A stretch of 41,600 bases of DNA from Mariniblastus sp. (GCA_011523945.1 WTFU01000139.1:14486-56085); one strand, 5' to 3'. Counted from the first letter of the stretch, positions 24,735 to 34,239 are shown. Made by a program: numbers and translations. Notes: generated by a model from the letters alone, not told the origin.

Positions 24735-26822
24735 TTAATCATGGCTCAACAAAAACATGATCCCGTGGGGATTGGCGTTAAGCCAAAGACGCGCGCCGTA
24801 AATTTGTTGATTTGTTTTATCGATGTACTCCATTTTTTCTTGAAGGTGCGCAATTGCCTCTGTCAATTCAGGACGAGTTGTGTGGAGTGGTTTACCGACA
24901 CTGTCATCAACGATTCCCTCCTTTCCATTGGAATGCAAAATGGTCTGGTATGTGTCGCAAGCAACGATAATATCGGTAGCGACAAAGCGTCGATTGAGCT
25001 GTTGTTTTAAAATATGATCAAGATCGCATTCGATAATTACCACGCCGTAAAGATCTTCTTCTTGAGCATCGAAAACGGGGACACCCGCAAAGAGAGTCAC
25101 ATCTCTCTGCTCGCAATTCGCTGCATCGTGCAAGGCACCACAGGCGAGGGAAGTGTAAACTTCATCGGGGTCATTTTGCCCAACCCGCTCGATAAACTCA
25201 CTCGCTGTACCTGCCCGTAAACGACTTCTCGGAATTGAGCGAATGTTAGAATGGACGGTGCTATGCCTTTCCACGCGAACAAGTTCAGTGAATTCTTTAC
25301 CTTTGATTCGACTGTAGACGATGCTGCGATAATCAGACTTTGCTCGTAATAACCCGGAAAAAATTGTGATCAATCGGTCTCGCCAGGCAATGGTGTCTTC
25401 CGGTGAATTGGCGCGAATTAATTCCTGGATCGGTGGCAGGTCTGCCATGAACCGGACGTTTGTTTCCAGGTCCCTGACGGATGCTTGTGTGTTGGTCCTT
25501 AACTCCCGACCTTCCATCCGTATCGTCTCATATTCGGATTGACGCTGCCCCTGATTGACCATCCAGCGTTCGACATCATTGGCTAGTTCAGAAGCGGTTT
25601 CGTGTCGAGCAAACTTCTTTAAAGCCATCGCTTTCATGCAGATTGCCTCCAGTTCCATTGGAATGTCTGAGCGGAGATCTCTAGGACGCGGCGACTCACT
25701 GCTTTGAATTTCCTTTAAAACATCTTTGATTTTGAGCGGCGCTGTAGTTTTAGATTTTTGCGGTTCGTGGGGAGCGTAGCCAGTTAAGATCGCAAACAGA
25801 ATAGCTCCGAGTCCGTAAATGTCAGCTTGATGCGAAACACTCTCGCCTGCTGCCTGCTCCGGTGACATGAAGAGTGGTGTTCCAATCACTTCGCCGGCTA
25901 AAGTCTCGGCTAAGGCTTCTCCTGAGAGTTCAACGTCCCCTGATAGTTCGCTGCTAAGATCACTGTCGTCCGCTACTTTGGCGAGTCCCCAATCGAGCAC
26001 CATGACTTGCCCAAAATTATCAAGTCCGATGTTTTCCGGTTTTAAGTCACGGTGGATCACACCTCTCGAGTGTGCGTAAGCAATTGCCTGACAGACTCCA
26101 AGAAATGCGGTCAGTAGTCGATGGAGAATTAGCGGGTCACACTTGCCCGCTTGGCAGCGATCGTGATATTCGGTGATCGCGTCGGCGAGCGTCCTTTTTC
26201 CAACAAATCGCATGGAATAAAAGGGCTCGCCAGTATTCCGATCGGTTCCATATTGATAAAGAGACACTACGTTAGGATGCTCAAGTTGGCCCGTGATTTC
26301 AGCTTCCCGCTCGAATCGCTGCCACGCCTTGGGGGATTCCAGAGCATGTCTATTCATTTCTTTAATTGCGACGTTGCGATTCAGTTTTTCATCTCTTGCC
26401 AGCCAAACATTCCCGAGTCCACCCTCGCCTAGTTTGCGAACGATTGTGTAGGGCGAAGAAGCCTCGCGTATATCCGGTAACTGATTTTCTGTTGGATTTG
26501 GCAGATCGAAATGCTGTTCGGAAGTAGCGTCTTTACTATCGAGCAGCGTGGCGGCGAGATTAGAGTCTTGTTCCATAGCTCGTAAAATCGAATCGGACAT
26601 CCTTTTTTTTGCATCCTGGCTTAAACCAGATTCACCGGGCCTTGAGTCGGTAGCTCCGCTATTTTCGGCAACGGATTTGTCGATAGTTTTTGCAAGTTCA
26701 GCGAATGCCTTGGCAGCTTCACTATTAGAGAGATGGGATTCCAGTTGTGCGGACTCAGTTTCGCTGAGTTCACCATCCATGGATTTGGAAAAAAGTTCGG
26801 TTGCTTTTTTATCATTCAGCAT
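24735..26822 (-). CDS. Ser/Thr protein kinase with anti-sigma-like N-terminus and Cache-like C-terminus
   Basis: The start is ATG 26822, which overlaps the sigma factor stop by 11 bases; the product has 695 residues. Residues 1-50 (LFSKSMDGELSETESAQLESHLS) resemble the helices of a zinc-finger anti-sigma domain but lack the His/Cys ligands. The kinase domain (125-420) is complete: GEGGLGNV 132-139, Lys154, HRDLKPEN 257-264, DWG 277-279, and GTPLFMSPEQ. Residues about 455-605 resemble a Cache sensor (RVERHSTVHSNIR, then FAGVPVFDAQEEDLYGVVII), followed by about 90 more residues. I see no membrane segment, so the sensor-like region is apparently cytoplasmic. It probably phosphorylates or sequesters the sigma factor encoded with it; this is inference from coupling. 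Confidence 0.85.
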   Translation of the reverse strand: MLNDKKATELFSKSMDGELSETESAQLESHLSNSEAAKAFAELAKTIDKSVAENSGATDSRPGESGLSQDAKKRMSDSILRAMEQDSNLAATLLDSKDATSEQHFDLPNPTENQLPDIREASSPYTIVRKLGEGGLGNVWLARDEKLNRNVAIKEMNRHALESPKAWQRFEREAEITGQLEHPNVVSLYQYGTDRNTGEPFYSMRFVGKRTLADAITEYHDRCQAGKCDPLILHRLLTAFLGVCQAIAYAHSRGVIHRDLKPENIGLDNFGQVMVLDWGLAKVADDSDLSSELSGDVELSGEALAETLAGEVIGTPLFMSPEQAAGESVSHQADIYGLGAILFAILTGYAPHEPQKSKTTAPLKIKDVLKEIQSSESPRPRDLRSDIPMELEAICMKAMALKKFARHETASELANDVERWMVNQGQRQSEYETIRMEGRELRTNTQASVRDLETNVRFMADLPPIQELIRANSPEDTIAWRDRLITIFSGLLRAKSDYRSIVYSRIKGKEFTELVRVERHSTVHSNIRSIPRSRLRAGTASEFIERVGQNDPDEVYTSLACGALHDAANCEQRDVTLFAGVPVFDAQEEDLYGVVIIECDLDHILKQQLNRRFVATDIIVACDTYQTILHSNGKEGIVDDSVGKPLHTTRPELTEAIAHLQEKMEYIDKTNQQIYGARLWLNANPHGIMFLLSHD

Positions 26823-27396
26823 GGGGTGCTGCCTCTTTCTTGCTATTCCATTGACGTCCCACGCAATTGGCAAGACCCAGTCTCGCTCGGTGCATACGTA
26901 CCCAATAATTTGACGGAGTAATCGCAAGTTCCTTACAGATTTGATCTGAATTAAGTTCTTCCATTACGCTTAAAGTAAACACATCTGCTTGGCCTTGTGG
27001 CAAGTGAGTCAAACATCCTTTTACGATAGCCCAAAGTTCGGCCGATCGAAGGTTACGGTCGGGGCTGGTTGACCAGTTGGATGCACCTTTGTGGTAATTT
27101 CCGTGTTGGTCAAACAAGTAATTGGAAGGGTCGTGTTCTTCTGCCTGGTCGTGTTGATGCTTGTTTCGTTTGCGGATGAAATCGATGATTTTTCGTTTAA
27201 GAATGCCTGTTAACCAAGCTTGTTGAGAGCCCTTTCCGGAATACTGTGAATAGTATTTGATTCCATTTAGGAAGGTCTCCTGCACGACCTCTTCTGCCGC
27301 ATTTTCATCGCGCAGCCGTTTGATCGCATAATTGAATAAAAAGTCGCCGTATTGTTCCACCCAAAATTCGGGGGTACTTTGTTCCGTGGGCACCAA
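26812..27396 (-). CDS. ECF-type RNA polymerase sigma factor, coupled to kinase gene
   Basis: The 194-residue protein has a region 2 (about residues 12-85) with DFLFNYAIKRLRDENAAEEVVQETFL and AWLTGILKRKIIDFIRKR. Region 4 (about 125-175) has LPQGQADVFTLSVMEELNSDQICKEL and a helix-turn-helix ending WVRMHRARLGL. I use the TTG at 27396 because AAAGGAAAT lies at the right distance; a GTG one codon later is possible. There is no ATG in frame nearby. Its 3' end overlaps the kinase gene by 11 bases (ATG...TGA), strong evidence of translational coupling. Confidence 0.92.
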   Translation of the reverse strand: MVPTEQSTPEFWVEQYGDFLFNYAIKRLRDENAAEEVVQETFLNGIKYYSQYSGKGSQQAWLTGILKRKIIDFIRKRNKHQHDQAEEHDPSNYLFDQHGNYHKGASNWSTSPDRNLRSAELWAIVKGCLTHLPQGQADVFTLSVMEELNSDQICKELAITPSNYWVRMHRARLGLANCVGRQWNSKKEAAPHAE

Positions 27397-27756
27397 GAAT
27401 ATTTCCTTTTTTTATCCGACCGAACTGGCTTAGTGATGTATCGAAGAGCAGTAAGCTTAGTCGAATGAGTTTTGACCTGTAGATGAGTGAGGTCGAAATT
27501 TATTTTTCGGGAACGGTTTGCTTCTCTTCTGGTTATAGCTGTGGTTACAAGTTGAATCAACTGAGACGGAAGAATTGGAATGCCGCGCGAAGTGGGAGGC
27601 GTGCTGTAGCGGAGGGCATTCCGGAATTTGAACCGCGATGAAAAAATCGGTTTGGCTAATTGTATTCGAGCGAGTGAGACCTGAACCGCAATTTGCCAGC
27701 GGAGTTGATTAGCCGCGTCAGGTAACTTGCTGGCGAAGGGGGGTGTTTGGAGAGTG
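27397..27756. other. 360-base gap with an inverted repeat
   Basis: This region contains the promoter of the sigma-kinase operon (minus strand). It also holds an inverted repeat GGAATGCC (27577-27584) and GGCATTCC (27615-27622) with a 30-base loop. No protein-coding frame is supported. Confidence 0.45.
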
Positions 27757-29343
27757 TTACCCCAGTTCTACGTCAGTGTCTTGGACGTTGTCATCAACTG
27801 GAACGGCTGGTTCCGCGCCGTAGGTTTCCGTGATTTTTGCCGACAACGCATCCATGTCGATGTTCAATAAATTTCTAAGCGTTTTTTGAATATGTTTAAA
27901 TTTAACGGGCAGGTTTAGCATAGCGCGTTTTTCATTAAACCACTCTTGTCGCACAAGTTTATCGAGTTTTCCGGTCACGACCAGGATGGCGGGTACTTGA
28001 GCGGTGTAGCCTCCGCTAAGAAATTTTTCAAACCAACTGATTGCTTCTTTACCGAGTCCAGCGCTGCTGAAGATTACGCAATCGACTGGAGAGTCCTCTA
28101 AAGGATCGAGATCATTGAAGCGTTCGAGACCACGCTCAGGGTTACCGGTGATTAATACCCGATAGCCTAGATCTTTCAGGCGATCCCGCAAGTTGTCTTG
28201 GACTTTGATATTTGATTCGATAAGTAAAACTGTTTTCCCACGTCCCTCTAAATTCTTGGTCATCAGTGAGGAATAGGCTTGCGCTTCTTTTTCAGACAGT
28301 TCTTCGTCGTATCGTTTTAAATCTCCCGATTCAATCGCGGTGAGTACAGCTTCGATTTCACTGTGGGCAAGTGCGGCCGTTTGGACCCGTTTTTTGGGAT
28401 CGAGATCCATTAGGCGGTTAATGAGAATTACGATTCGGTGAGGCAGGTTTGGCTCGTGCAAGGTTACCGGAGCAACTTCCTGGAAACGTCGGGGAGAAAG
28501 ACGCTTCATCCGTTCCCGTGTTTCGAAAAGAGGGGGAACTCCGGTCACCATTTGGTAGAGCATGCAACCTAAAAAGTAGATGTCACTTTTAGGGTCGTCG
28601 CGCAGAACCGCCGTGCATCGCTCGAGTCCTGCGTAGTCGATACTGCGAGGCCCTCCTTTTCCGTCATCCTCCCGGTCGCTGCTTACGGTTGCGAGACCAA
28701 AATCAACAAGTTTCGCTTGCCCCTTCGCCGAGAGAAGAACGTTGGAGAGTTTCATGTCTCGGTGATAGATGCCTTGTGCTGCGGCATAGGCAAGCCCTCC
28801 TGCGATGTCCCGGCAGATTCGCAAGGCGGTGAGGTTCGGAACGCGCTTGTGTGCTTTAACGTATTCCCGCAGATTTTGACCTTCGACAAAGTCCATAACC
28901 ATGTAAATCCGGCCACGGTCTTCCCCGACCTCGCTAATCGGAACGATACTGGGGTGCCGCAATCGCATTACCATTTTCGCTTCCCGCATGAACTGCTCGC
29001 GAGTGTCGTTGTCAGTACTGTATCTTTGTCGGAGTACCTTGATGGCTTTGATGTCGCCAGTTTTGCGATGTAGCGCACGATAGACTCGCGCAAACGTTCC
29101 CGCTCCAATCAGGTAAAGAACTTGCCATTGCCCGTAAAAATAGCCGCGTCTCTGGCCGTCTGCGATTCTAGAAATCTGCCAGTTAGTCAATTGCTCTTTC
29201 TCGAGCAACTTCATAATGAAGTCGTTAAAGCTTGCGCGACCTCTTCCCCCGGCGTCACTGAGGGTGACCTCAAGGTCTTTCGTGCTCATCAGTCCACAGT
29301 CGTGGATACGTTGAGCAAATTGTTCGGCCGTTAAATCGTTCAT
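27757..29343 (-). CDS. Ser/Thr protein kinase with C-terminal pseudo-receiver domain
   Basis: The 528-residue protein has an N-terminal helical region (1-70), then a kinase domain (72-335). Its nucleotide loop is GAGTFARVY (80-88), with Lys102, HRDMKLSN (194-201), DFG (214-216) and KSDIYFLG (252-259). A receiver-like fold follows (about 369-490). The acidic pair at strand 1 is Glu376-Ser377, the phospho-acceptor position in DCVIFS is Ser426, and the conserved lysine before the proline is Leu (LNLPV). So it cannot accept phosphate in the usual way and probably serves for protein binding. It has no membrane segment. Kinase activity is likely, as all the key residues are present. Confidence 0.9.
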   Translation of the reverse strand: MNDLTAEQFAQRIHDCGLMSTKDLEVTLSDAGGRGRASFNDFIMKLLEKEQLTNWQISRIADGQRRGYFYGQWQVLYLIGAGTFARVYRALHRKTGDIKAIKVLRQRYSTDNDTREQFMREAKMVMRLRHPSIVPISEVGEDRGRIYMVMDFVEGQNLREYVKAHKRVPNLTALRICRDIAGGLAYAAAQGIYHRDMKLSNVLLSAKGQAKLVDFGLATVSSDREDDGKGGPRSIDYAGLERCTAVLRDDPKSDIYFLGCMLYQMVTGVPPLFETRERMKRLSPRRFQEVAPVTLHEPNLPHRIVILINRLMDLDPKKRVQTAALAHSEIEAVLTAIESGDLKRYDEELSEKEAQAYSSLMTKNLEGRGKTVLLIESNIKVQDNLRDRLKDLGYRVLITGNPERGLERFNDLDPLEDSPVDCVIFSSAGLGKEAISWFEKFLSGGYTAQVPAILVVTGKLDKLVRQEWFNEKRAMLNLPVKFKHIQKTLRNLLNIDMDALSAKITETYGAEPAVPVDDNVQDTDVELG

Positions 29344-29756
29344 ACTGAATTAGAACTTTGGCTCAGTCCGAATCTCCGCGGTCAATTGAACATGCGGATT
29401 CGTTGCTGAAGGGATAAATGAGATAGATTGCGTTTCGTACTTAGAGTATTGCACAATAATATTGAAATGAACGGCTTGGGACAACTTTTACCGACTATTT
29501 AACGGTTTGGGTTGCGACAAAGGATGTTTTTTTGCATTGTTCCCCTTCTGCCTTTGCTTCATTCAACTCTTTCATCCCCGTTTTTTGGCGATTTGGTCGC
29601 TATATCTCCTTCAACCTGAATTATTAGCATCGAGCGATGGAGGCTGCTGCCGAGTGCGTTTGTGATGTGCGCTGAGCCCGACATGCGAATTCATCACGGG
29701 CGGAAGTCCAGCGTTTTAACGAGTCCGTGTGTCTAAATCGTTTGGTCTTCAATCGA
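29344..29756. other. 413-base gap, promoter region of the kinase gene
   Basis: No gene is supported. An imperfect inverted repeat with CGAATC and GATTCG arms lies at about 29370-29405, just upstream of the kinase start on the minus strand, where a regulator could bind. T-rich stretches occur near 29525-29585. I see nothing else. Confidence 0.35.
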
Positions 29757-30032
29757 TTAGTCTTCTAACGCATTCTTATACGAGTCACGTTCTCGTCGGG
29801 TTGCTTCTAAATCGAACATAAGATATTTCATGTCCATTCGAAGTTGGCTCAAAGCTTCCTGGATTAGATTGAGAATTCTTCGCCGCCGACGGGTGTAGTC
29901 AACCACTCGGTTTAGGGGGCGCTCTAATTCCTGGCGATATTGCTCTGGTAGTGTTTGCACTGCTGAGAGCAAGTCGTTGAGGTCCATAGGAAGTTGGTCG
30001 TTGTTTGTGTTGCGATCGGTTTTAGTTTTCAT
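29757..30032 (-). CDS. small arginine-rich helical protein, planctomycete type
   Basis: The 91-residue protein starts with a polar segment and then LLSAVQTLPEQYRQELERPL. A cluster of arginines (DYTRRRRRILNL) follows, then a long amphipathic helix with SQLRMDMKYLMFDLEATRRE. The arrangement suggests a helical, perhaps coiled-coil and nucleic-acid- or protein-binding product. I recall close relatives in other planctomycetes but no known function. It is separated from the kinase gene by 413 bases. Confidence 0.7.
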   Translation of the reverse strand: MKTKTDRNTNNDQLPMDLNDLLSAVQTLPEQYRQELERPLNRVVDYTRRRRRILNLIQEALSQLRMDMKYLMFDLEATRRERDSYKNALED

Positions 30033-30373
30033 CTTGGTAACGCCTTGTGAGAGTTTGTTTCTGTTGAAGGCGGTTTATTGCGAACCCAGTGCCAAAGCGG
30101 GGCTTATTTCGGGGATTGAGCCGCAAACCTCGGGAAAAACCGTGCTAGCGGGCCAAAGAAAAAAAATTTAGTTTGAATCGATCTAAGGTGAGTGATGTGT
30201 AAACGCAACATCTTTGATGTAGCGATTAGGCCAAAATCTTGCTAAAAGTTCCGAATCCTCGGGGTTTTCATCAAAACACCAGCGTTGCCCCCCGAAAACA
30301 GGCGATTCTCGCGATTGTTGGCTTTGTGAATCGCCAGTCCGCGTATGTTGTTTTTTTGCGACAGTAAGTAAGC
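30033..30373. other. 341-base gap with a leader hairpin
   Basis: This divergent spacer contains a hairpin whose arms GGCGATTC (30301-30308) and GAATCGCC (30328-30335) are perfect complements around a 19-base loop. It lies 38 bases before the ATG of the large secreted protein, so it may sit in that gene's leader. A run of seven T follows 15 bases after the stem, so an attenuator is thinkable. No gene is seen. Confidence 0.4.
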
Positions 30374-33070
30374 ATGAATTCTCGACTTACCAATTGGATT
30401 ATCTTCGTTTGTGCAGGGCTGGTGCCTGTGGGAGCGGTCCACGGACAATTCCACGAGGAATTTGAATCCGGGCAATCGTCCTGGCAGCGGCACGAGACCG
30501 ACTGCTCGATTACTCAAGCGAGTTGGAGTCAAAGACGGTTTCGTGACCCTGATTCTAATGATGGCTGCGAAAGCATTCGTTGCACTAACGGTCCGGGAAC
30601 CAAGATTTACTTGTCGCACAAGGTTTCTCCCGCATTCGTGATTTCTGAACTCAACCCATCGGTGAGGATTAAGGCGAGCCGTCCTGGAGTGCAATTAATG
30701 GCGCGAATTGTACTTCCTCACTCCCCTTCTCCGTCGGGGGAAGGCCCGTTGACGACCATGTTGGCGGGACCCAAGTACGAAGGGAGAGGACGGTGGGAGA
30801 CACTTTCGTTTGAAAAGAAGTCCATTGATTTGCAGCGCCAACTCACTGAGCGTGTTTGGCTTTTACGACGCAAGTATGGATCGAGTGTGGATCAACGTGA
30901 TGCCTATGTCGACAAATTGGTACTGAACCTGTATTCAGGGCCTGGAAAAACGGCGGTTCAGATTGACGATCTTAAGTTAAATGGAATTGTGGCGGCAGAC
31001 GCGGTCGAAGCTGAAGTTGCTTCGAGTGATTCGATGGTGGTGAAGGACGCTAATTTTGGTCTAGCAAGTTTTGAGGCGATCGACGAGAAACACAAATCGC
31101 TCGTGACCAGAGAGGGATCGGTGCTTCTGGTCAAAAAGAAGCCTTTTTTCCCTAAAATTATTCAACACAATGGCGAGTCGTTTGACTTTTTAAAAGCACT
31201 TGGATTTAACACGATCGAGTTAAAATCGACTGCAACTGAAGCTCAGCTCCAACTCGCCCAAGCTCTTAATCTGTGGTTGATCTGCCCTCCTCCTTCGTCC
31301 GTTGGTGTGCAGGAGATCGGCCGCAAATTTGACCGGGTTCTAGTCTGGCAGGTGGGTGAAAATTTGACCTCTGCTGATCTTTCAAGTCTTAGTCGCGAGG
31401 TTCGAGAAATTCGTAATGCCGATCGTCGTGACGGTCGACCGATTATGGCAGAAATTGATTCAGACTGGTCTCGGTTGTCACCAGCGGTCGACGTCGTTTC
31501 GCTGGGACTCGGTCCGGTAGGAACTAGTTTCATCGCAAGTCAATATGGCGATTGGATTGCCGCCCGACGGTTATTGGTCGGTGAAACTAAACCGGTTTGG
31601 GCGAATATTCAAACCGAGTTGCCAGAATCGCTGCTTGCTCAAATAGCAACACTGGCTCGAAAAACACCTCCGTTACCCATCGAGCCTCAGCAGGTGAAAT
31701 TTCTGATTTATGAAGCTGTCTCGGCGGGAGCCCGTGGTCTGCGGTTTGGCTCTCGATCGCGCTTGGACGATCCGAGCCCAGGGACGCGTTTAAGATCTCA
31801 AACGATTCAATGGGCATTAGCGCATGTGGATCAAATTGAGCCATGGGCGGTTGGCGGAGCCCTGATGGGTTCGTTGGCCAGCGGAAACGATGAACTTGAA
31901 ATCTCTGTGATCAAAACCAATCGTTCGCGTTTATTGTTGATTGAGCGGCCGACCCACCACGAACAATACTTGGCCGGTGATCTAGCTGTGCAACCGTTGG
32001 CGATTAAAGATCCAACTGCCGGTGCGACAGAGTTGGCGTATTTGATCGGTGATACGGGGCTGCAACCGTTGTCCAAAACGCGGGATATTTCAGGATCTGT
32101 TATCCGAATCAATAACTGTCCATCGATGATGGCAGTTGTTCTGACGCAAGATCCATTGGTGATAAAAAAATTAAACAGTAGCTATGAACGGGTTGGAAAG
32201 CAGTCAATCCTCCAAATGCATGTTGATTTGACCCGTCAATGGTTGGCGATCATGCAATTGATTGACAAACAGATGGGGCGAATGGGCCGCAGTTCATCTG
32301 CCGGCAGCACTGCACTTAATGATGCTGTGAATTCATTTAAGAATGCCCAACGGTTCATTGCGAGTAATAATGCCGTGATGGGAGTGCCATATCTTGATCG
32401 CGCGGACGAACGACTCGCCTTTGTGCGCCGCGACATGATCATTGAGCCATTGGGGAAATTTCAATCAAAAACTTCGACTCCCTTTACCGTGCATTCGAGT
32501 TTGATCCCCCTTCATTGGGAGCTCACCGAGCGATTAAGCCGGGGGAATTGGCAGCCTAACGGATTGGCAGGCGGAGATTTTGAAGATTTAGACCACATGC
32601 TTGCCAATGGCTGGGAAAACCATCGTGAAGAGAGTGAGCTCGTCAGCACACAAGTGGAATTAGCGGCGGGTGCTGCGGTCGATGGCCGTTATGGATTGAA
32701 GATGTCAGTGTTAGAAAAACAGCCCAATCGAGGTGTAATTGAATCCACTCCGCTGTGGATTACCTCACCGGAGATTTTGGTGAAAGCGGGGCAGCTCGTA
32801 CGGATTCACGGGTGGGTTCATATTCCCAAAGTTATTCGTGGCACCCACGACGGGTTGACCATTACCGATTCTCTTGGCGGGCCAGAGATGATGGAACGCA
32901 TCCCAATTACCGCTGGTTGGCAGGAGTTTACCCTTTATCGAGCAGCGCCAGAGAACGGTCGCGTCCAGGTAACGTTTGCGATGAACGGCACGGGAACCGC
33001 CATGCTGGATAAGGTAACAGTGAGAGCGATTGATCTTCCCGCCAAGACTGTTCGACAAGCCAAAAATTAA
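30374..33070 (+). CDS. large secreted protein with carbohydrate-binding-like ends and TIM-barrel-like core
   Basis: The 898-residue protein has a signal peptide (about residues 1-24, ending VHG-Q). Residues 25-205 resemble a jelly-roll: they start FHEEFESGQSSWQRHE and end KTAVQIDDLKLNG. The core (about 235-480) opens KKPFFPKIIQHNGESFDFLKALGFNTIELK, a pattern seen at the entry of glycoside-hydrolase-like TIM barrels. The final part (about 730-890) again resembles a jelly-roll (GGDFEDLDHMLANGWENHRE ... GTAMLDKVTVRAI). I could not identify catalytic acids with confidence, so activity is unknown. The protein is probably exported or surface-located and conserved in the order. Confidence 0.75.
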   Translation: MNSRLTNWIIFVCAGLVPVGAVHGQFHEEFESGQSSWQRHETDCSITQASWSQRRFRDPDSNDGCESIRCTNGPGTKIYLSHKVSPAFVISELNPSVRIKASRPGVQLMARIVLPHSPSPSGEGPLTTMLAGPKYEGRGRWETLSFEKKSIDLQRQLTERVWLLRRKYGSSVDQRDAYVDKLVLNLYSGPGKTAVQIDDLKLNGIVAADAVEAEVASSDSMVVKDANFGLASFEAIDEKHKSLVTREGSVLLVKKKPFFPKIIQHNGESFDFLKALGFNTIELKSTATEAQLQLAQALNLWLICPPPSSVGVQEIGRKFDRVLVWQVGENLTSADLSSLSREVREIRNADRRDGRPIMAEIDSDWSRLSPAVDVVSLGLGPVGTSFIASQYGDWIAARRLLVGETKPVWANIQTELPESLLAQIATLARKTPPLPIEPQQVKFLIYEAVSAGARGLRFGSRSRLDDPSPGTRLRSQTIQWALAHVDQIEPWAVGGALMGSLASGNDELEISVIKTNRSRLLLIERPTHHEQYLAGDLAVQPLAIKDPTAGATELAYLIGDTGLQPLSKTRDISGSVIRINNCPSMMAVVLTQDPLVIKKLNSSYERVGKQSILQMHVDLTRQWLAIMQLIDKQMGRMGRSSSAGSTALNDAVNSFKNAQRFIASNNAVMGVPYLDRADERLAFVRRDMIIEPLGKFQSKTSTPFTVHSSLIPLHWELTERLSRGNWQPNGLAGGDFEDLDHMLANGWENHREESELVSTQVELAAGAAVDGRYGLKMSVLEKQPNRGVIESTPLWITSPEILVKAGQLVRIHGWVHIPKVIRGTHDGLTITDSLGGPEMMERIPITAGWQEFTLYRAAPENGRVQVTFAMNGTGTAMLDKVTVRAIDLPAKTVRQAKN

Positions 33071-33131
33071 AGTCTCGCGAAGATTGTCTTTTTTTATCGA
33101 TCAGTTTTCCGAATGTTAGTTCCTTTGTAAA

Positions 33132-34067
33132 CTAACGTCCGTTAAAAACCTTTCGCATCTGAGTTAGGACATTTGGAATATTCTCGAGTGGATTTTCCTC
33201 TTCATATTCTAGGACAATGTGCCCTTTGTACTTGGACTCGGTTAGCAACTGACTGACGCTCGTCATATCAACGGCTATCTTCTCTCCTGATGGCTGTTTC
33301 ATTTTTACTTTGTATTGAACATTAACCGCCAAAGGCGCGCATTGTTTTAGGTCTTGATAAGGTGTCTCCGAGATAAAGTTTCCAGTGTCCAAATTGACGC
33401 CTAGCCAAGGGCTATCGACCCCTTCAACGATCGCCACAACCTGATTGGCCGTTAACTGGCCGTGATTTTCAACTCCAATGAAAACCCCAAGCCTCGAGGC
33501 ATGTTCGGCACAGCGTTTCAGTGAGGTGATGGCCGAAGTAAGCGCATTCGGATTGGCTTCGATCTGTCTTTTTGTACCCGCGAAGAATCGAATGTGGTTT
33601 GCGCCCATGATCGCAGCGCGGTCAATCCACTGTTTAGCCAGTCTGATTTCTTTTTCTAATTTAGTTTTATCAGGGAGCGTGAAATTGTTTCCAATGGCCG
33701 TTCCAACGATTGGTACTCCTGATAAAAACGCATGACGCTTGAGTTTTAGGAAATACTCCCGATCAGCATTCGGGGGGAAAAAGTAGCTGGTCAATTCAGC
33801 GGCGCATTGATGGGCCGCGCAGTAGTCAATGAACGAAAACATGTCAAACTCTTGGAGCCCGTTGGTAGGCTGAGGTTGCCCTTTAAAAAATTTAAAGTGT
33901 TTCCGTAATGAGTAGGCTGCAAGACCAAGGCGATAATTGACTGATGAATTTAAATTTGTTTGTTCTGAAACTCCACTTCCTTCAGCGAACCAGTCAACAT
34001 TGGCCGAGGCAAGGCTAAGTGAGGAGCAAGCGGACAGTTGAAAAAATGTTCTGCGGTTAAACGGCAT
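33132..34067 (-). CDS. Tat-exported xylose-isomerase-like TIM-barrel protein (sugar phosphate isomerase/epimerase family)
   Basis: The 311-residue protein begins MPFNRRTFFQLSACSSLSLA, a twin-arginine signal (NRRTFFQ) common in planctomycete members of this family. The barrel shows LGLAAYSLRKHFKF at the first strand, MGANHIRFFAG, FIGVENHGQLT with a likely metal-ligand Glu, LGVNLDTGNF, and a C-terminal HIVLEYEEE. This is the AP-endonuclease-2-like superfamily, whose exported members are annotated as sugar phosphate isomerases/epimerases; the true substrate is unknown. It converges with the large secreted gene (61-base gap). Confidence 0.87.
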   Translation of the reverse strand: MPFNRRTFFQLSACSSLSLASANVDWFAEGSGVSEQTNLNSSVNYRLGLAAYSLRKHFKFFKGQPQPTNGLQEFDMFSFIDYCAAHQCAAELTSYFFPPNADREYFLKLKRHAFLSGVPIVGTAIGNNFTLPDKTKLEKEIRLAKQWIDRAAIMGANHIRFFAGTKRQIEANPNALTSAITSLKRCAEHASRLGVFIGVENHGQLTANQVVAIVEGVDSPWLGVNLDTGNFISETPYQDLKQCAPLAVNVQYKVKMKQPSGEKIAVDMTSVSQLLTESKYKGHIVLEYEEENPLENIPNVLTQMRKVFNGR

Positions 34068-34210
34068 GGTATTTCTGTAATTGCTAGAGAGTTCTTAAAG
34101 TGACTCTGGATCAATAGCGGCAGCGGAAGGTGAGAAACGGATCTGCTTCCATTCGAATCGCGTTTAGAAGTCAGCGTCGAGTTTAATCCATTGAATAAAC
34201 CGGCGCGTAA

Positions 34211-34239
34211 AAAAAGCGTTCCGGAATGGAACGCTTTTT
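34211..34239 (-). terminator. rho-independent terminator after rplX
   Basis: A 12-base-pair stem (AAAAAGCGTTCC with GGAACGCTTTTT) encloses a 5-base loop. On the minus strand it is followed by seven T residues (AAAAAAA on the plus strand at its left edge). It lies 25 bases after the rplX stop. The symmetrical A and T ends mean it could also act on the plus strand. Confidence 0.88.

Noticed and set aside
33115..33136. Inverted repeat GTTAGTT/AACTAAC between two convergent genes as a terminator
   Set aside because: The stem is AT-rich and no T-tract follows on either strand.
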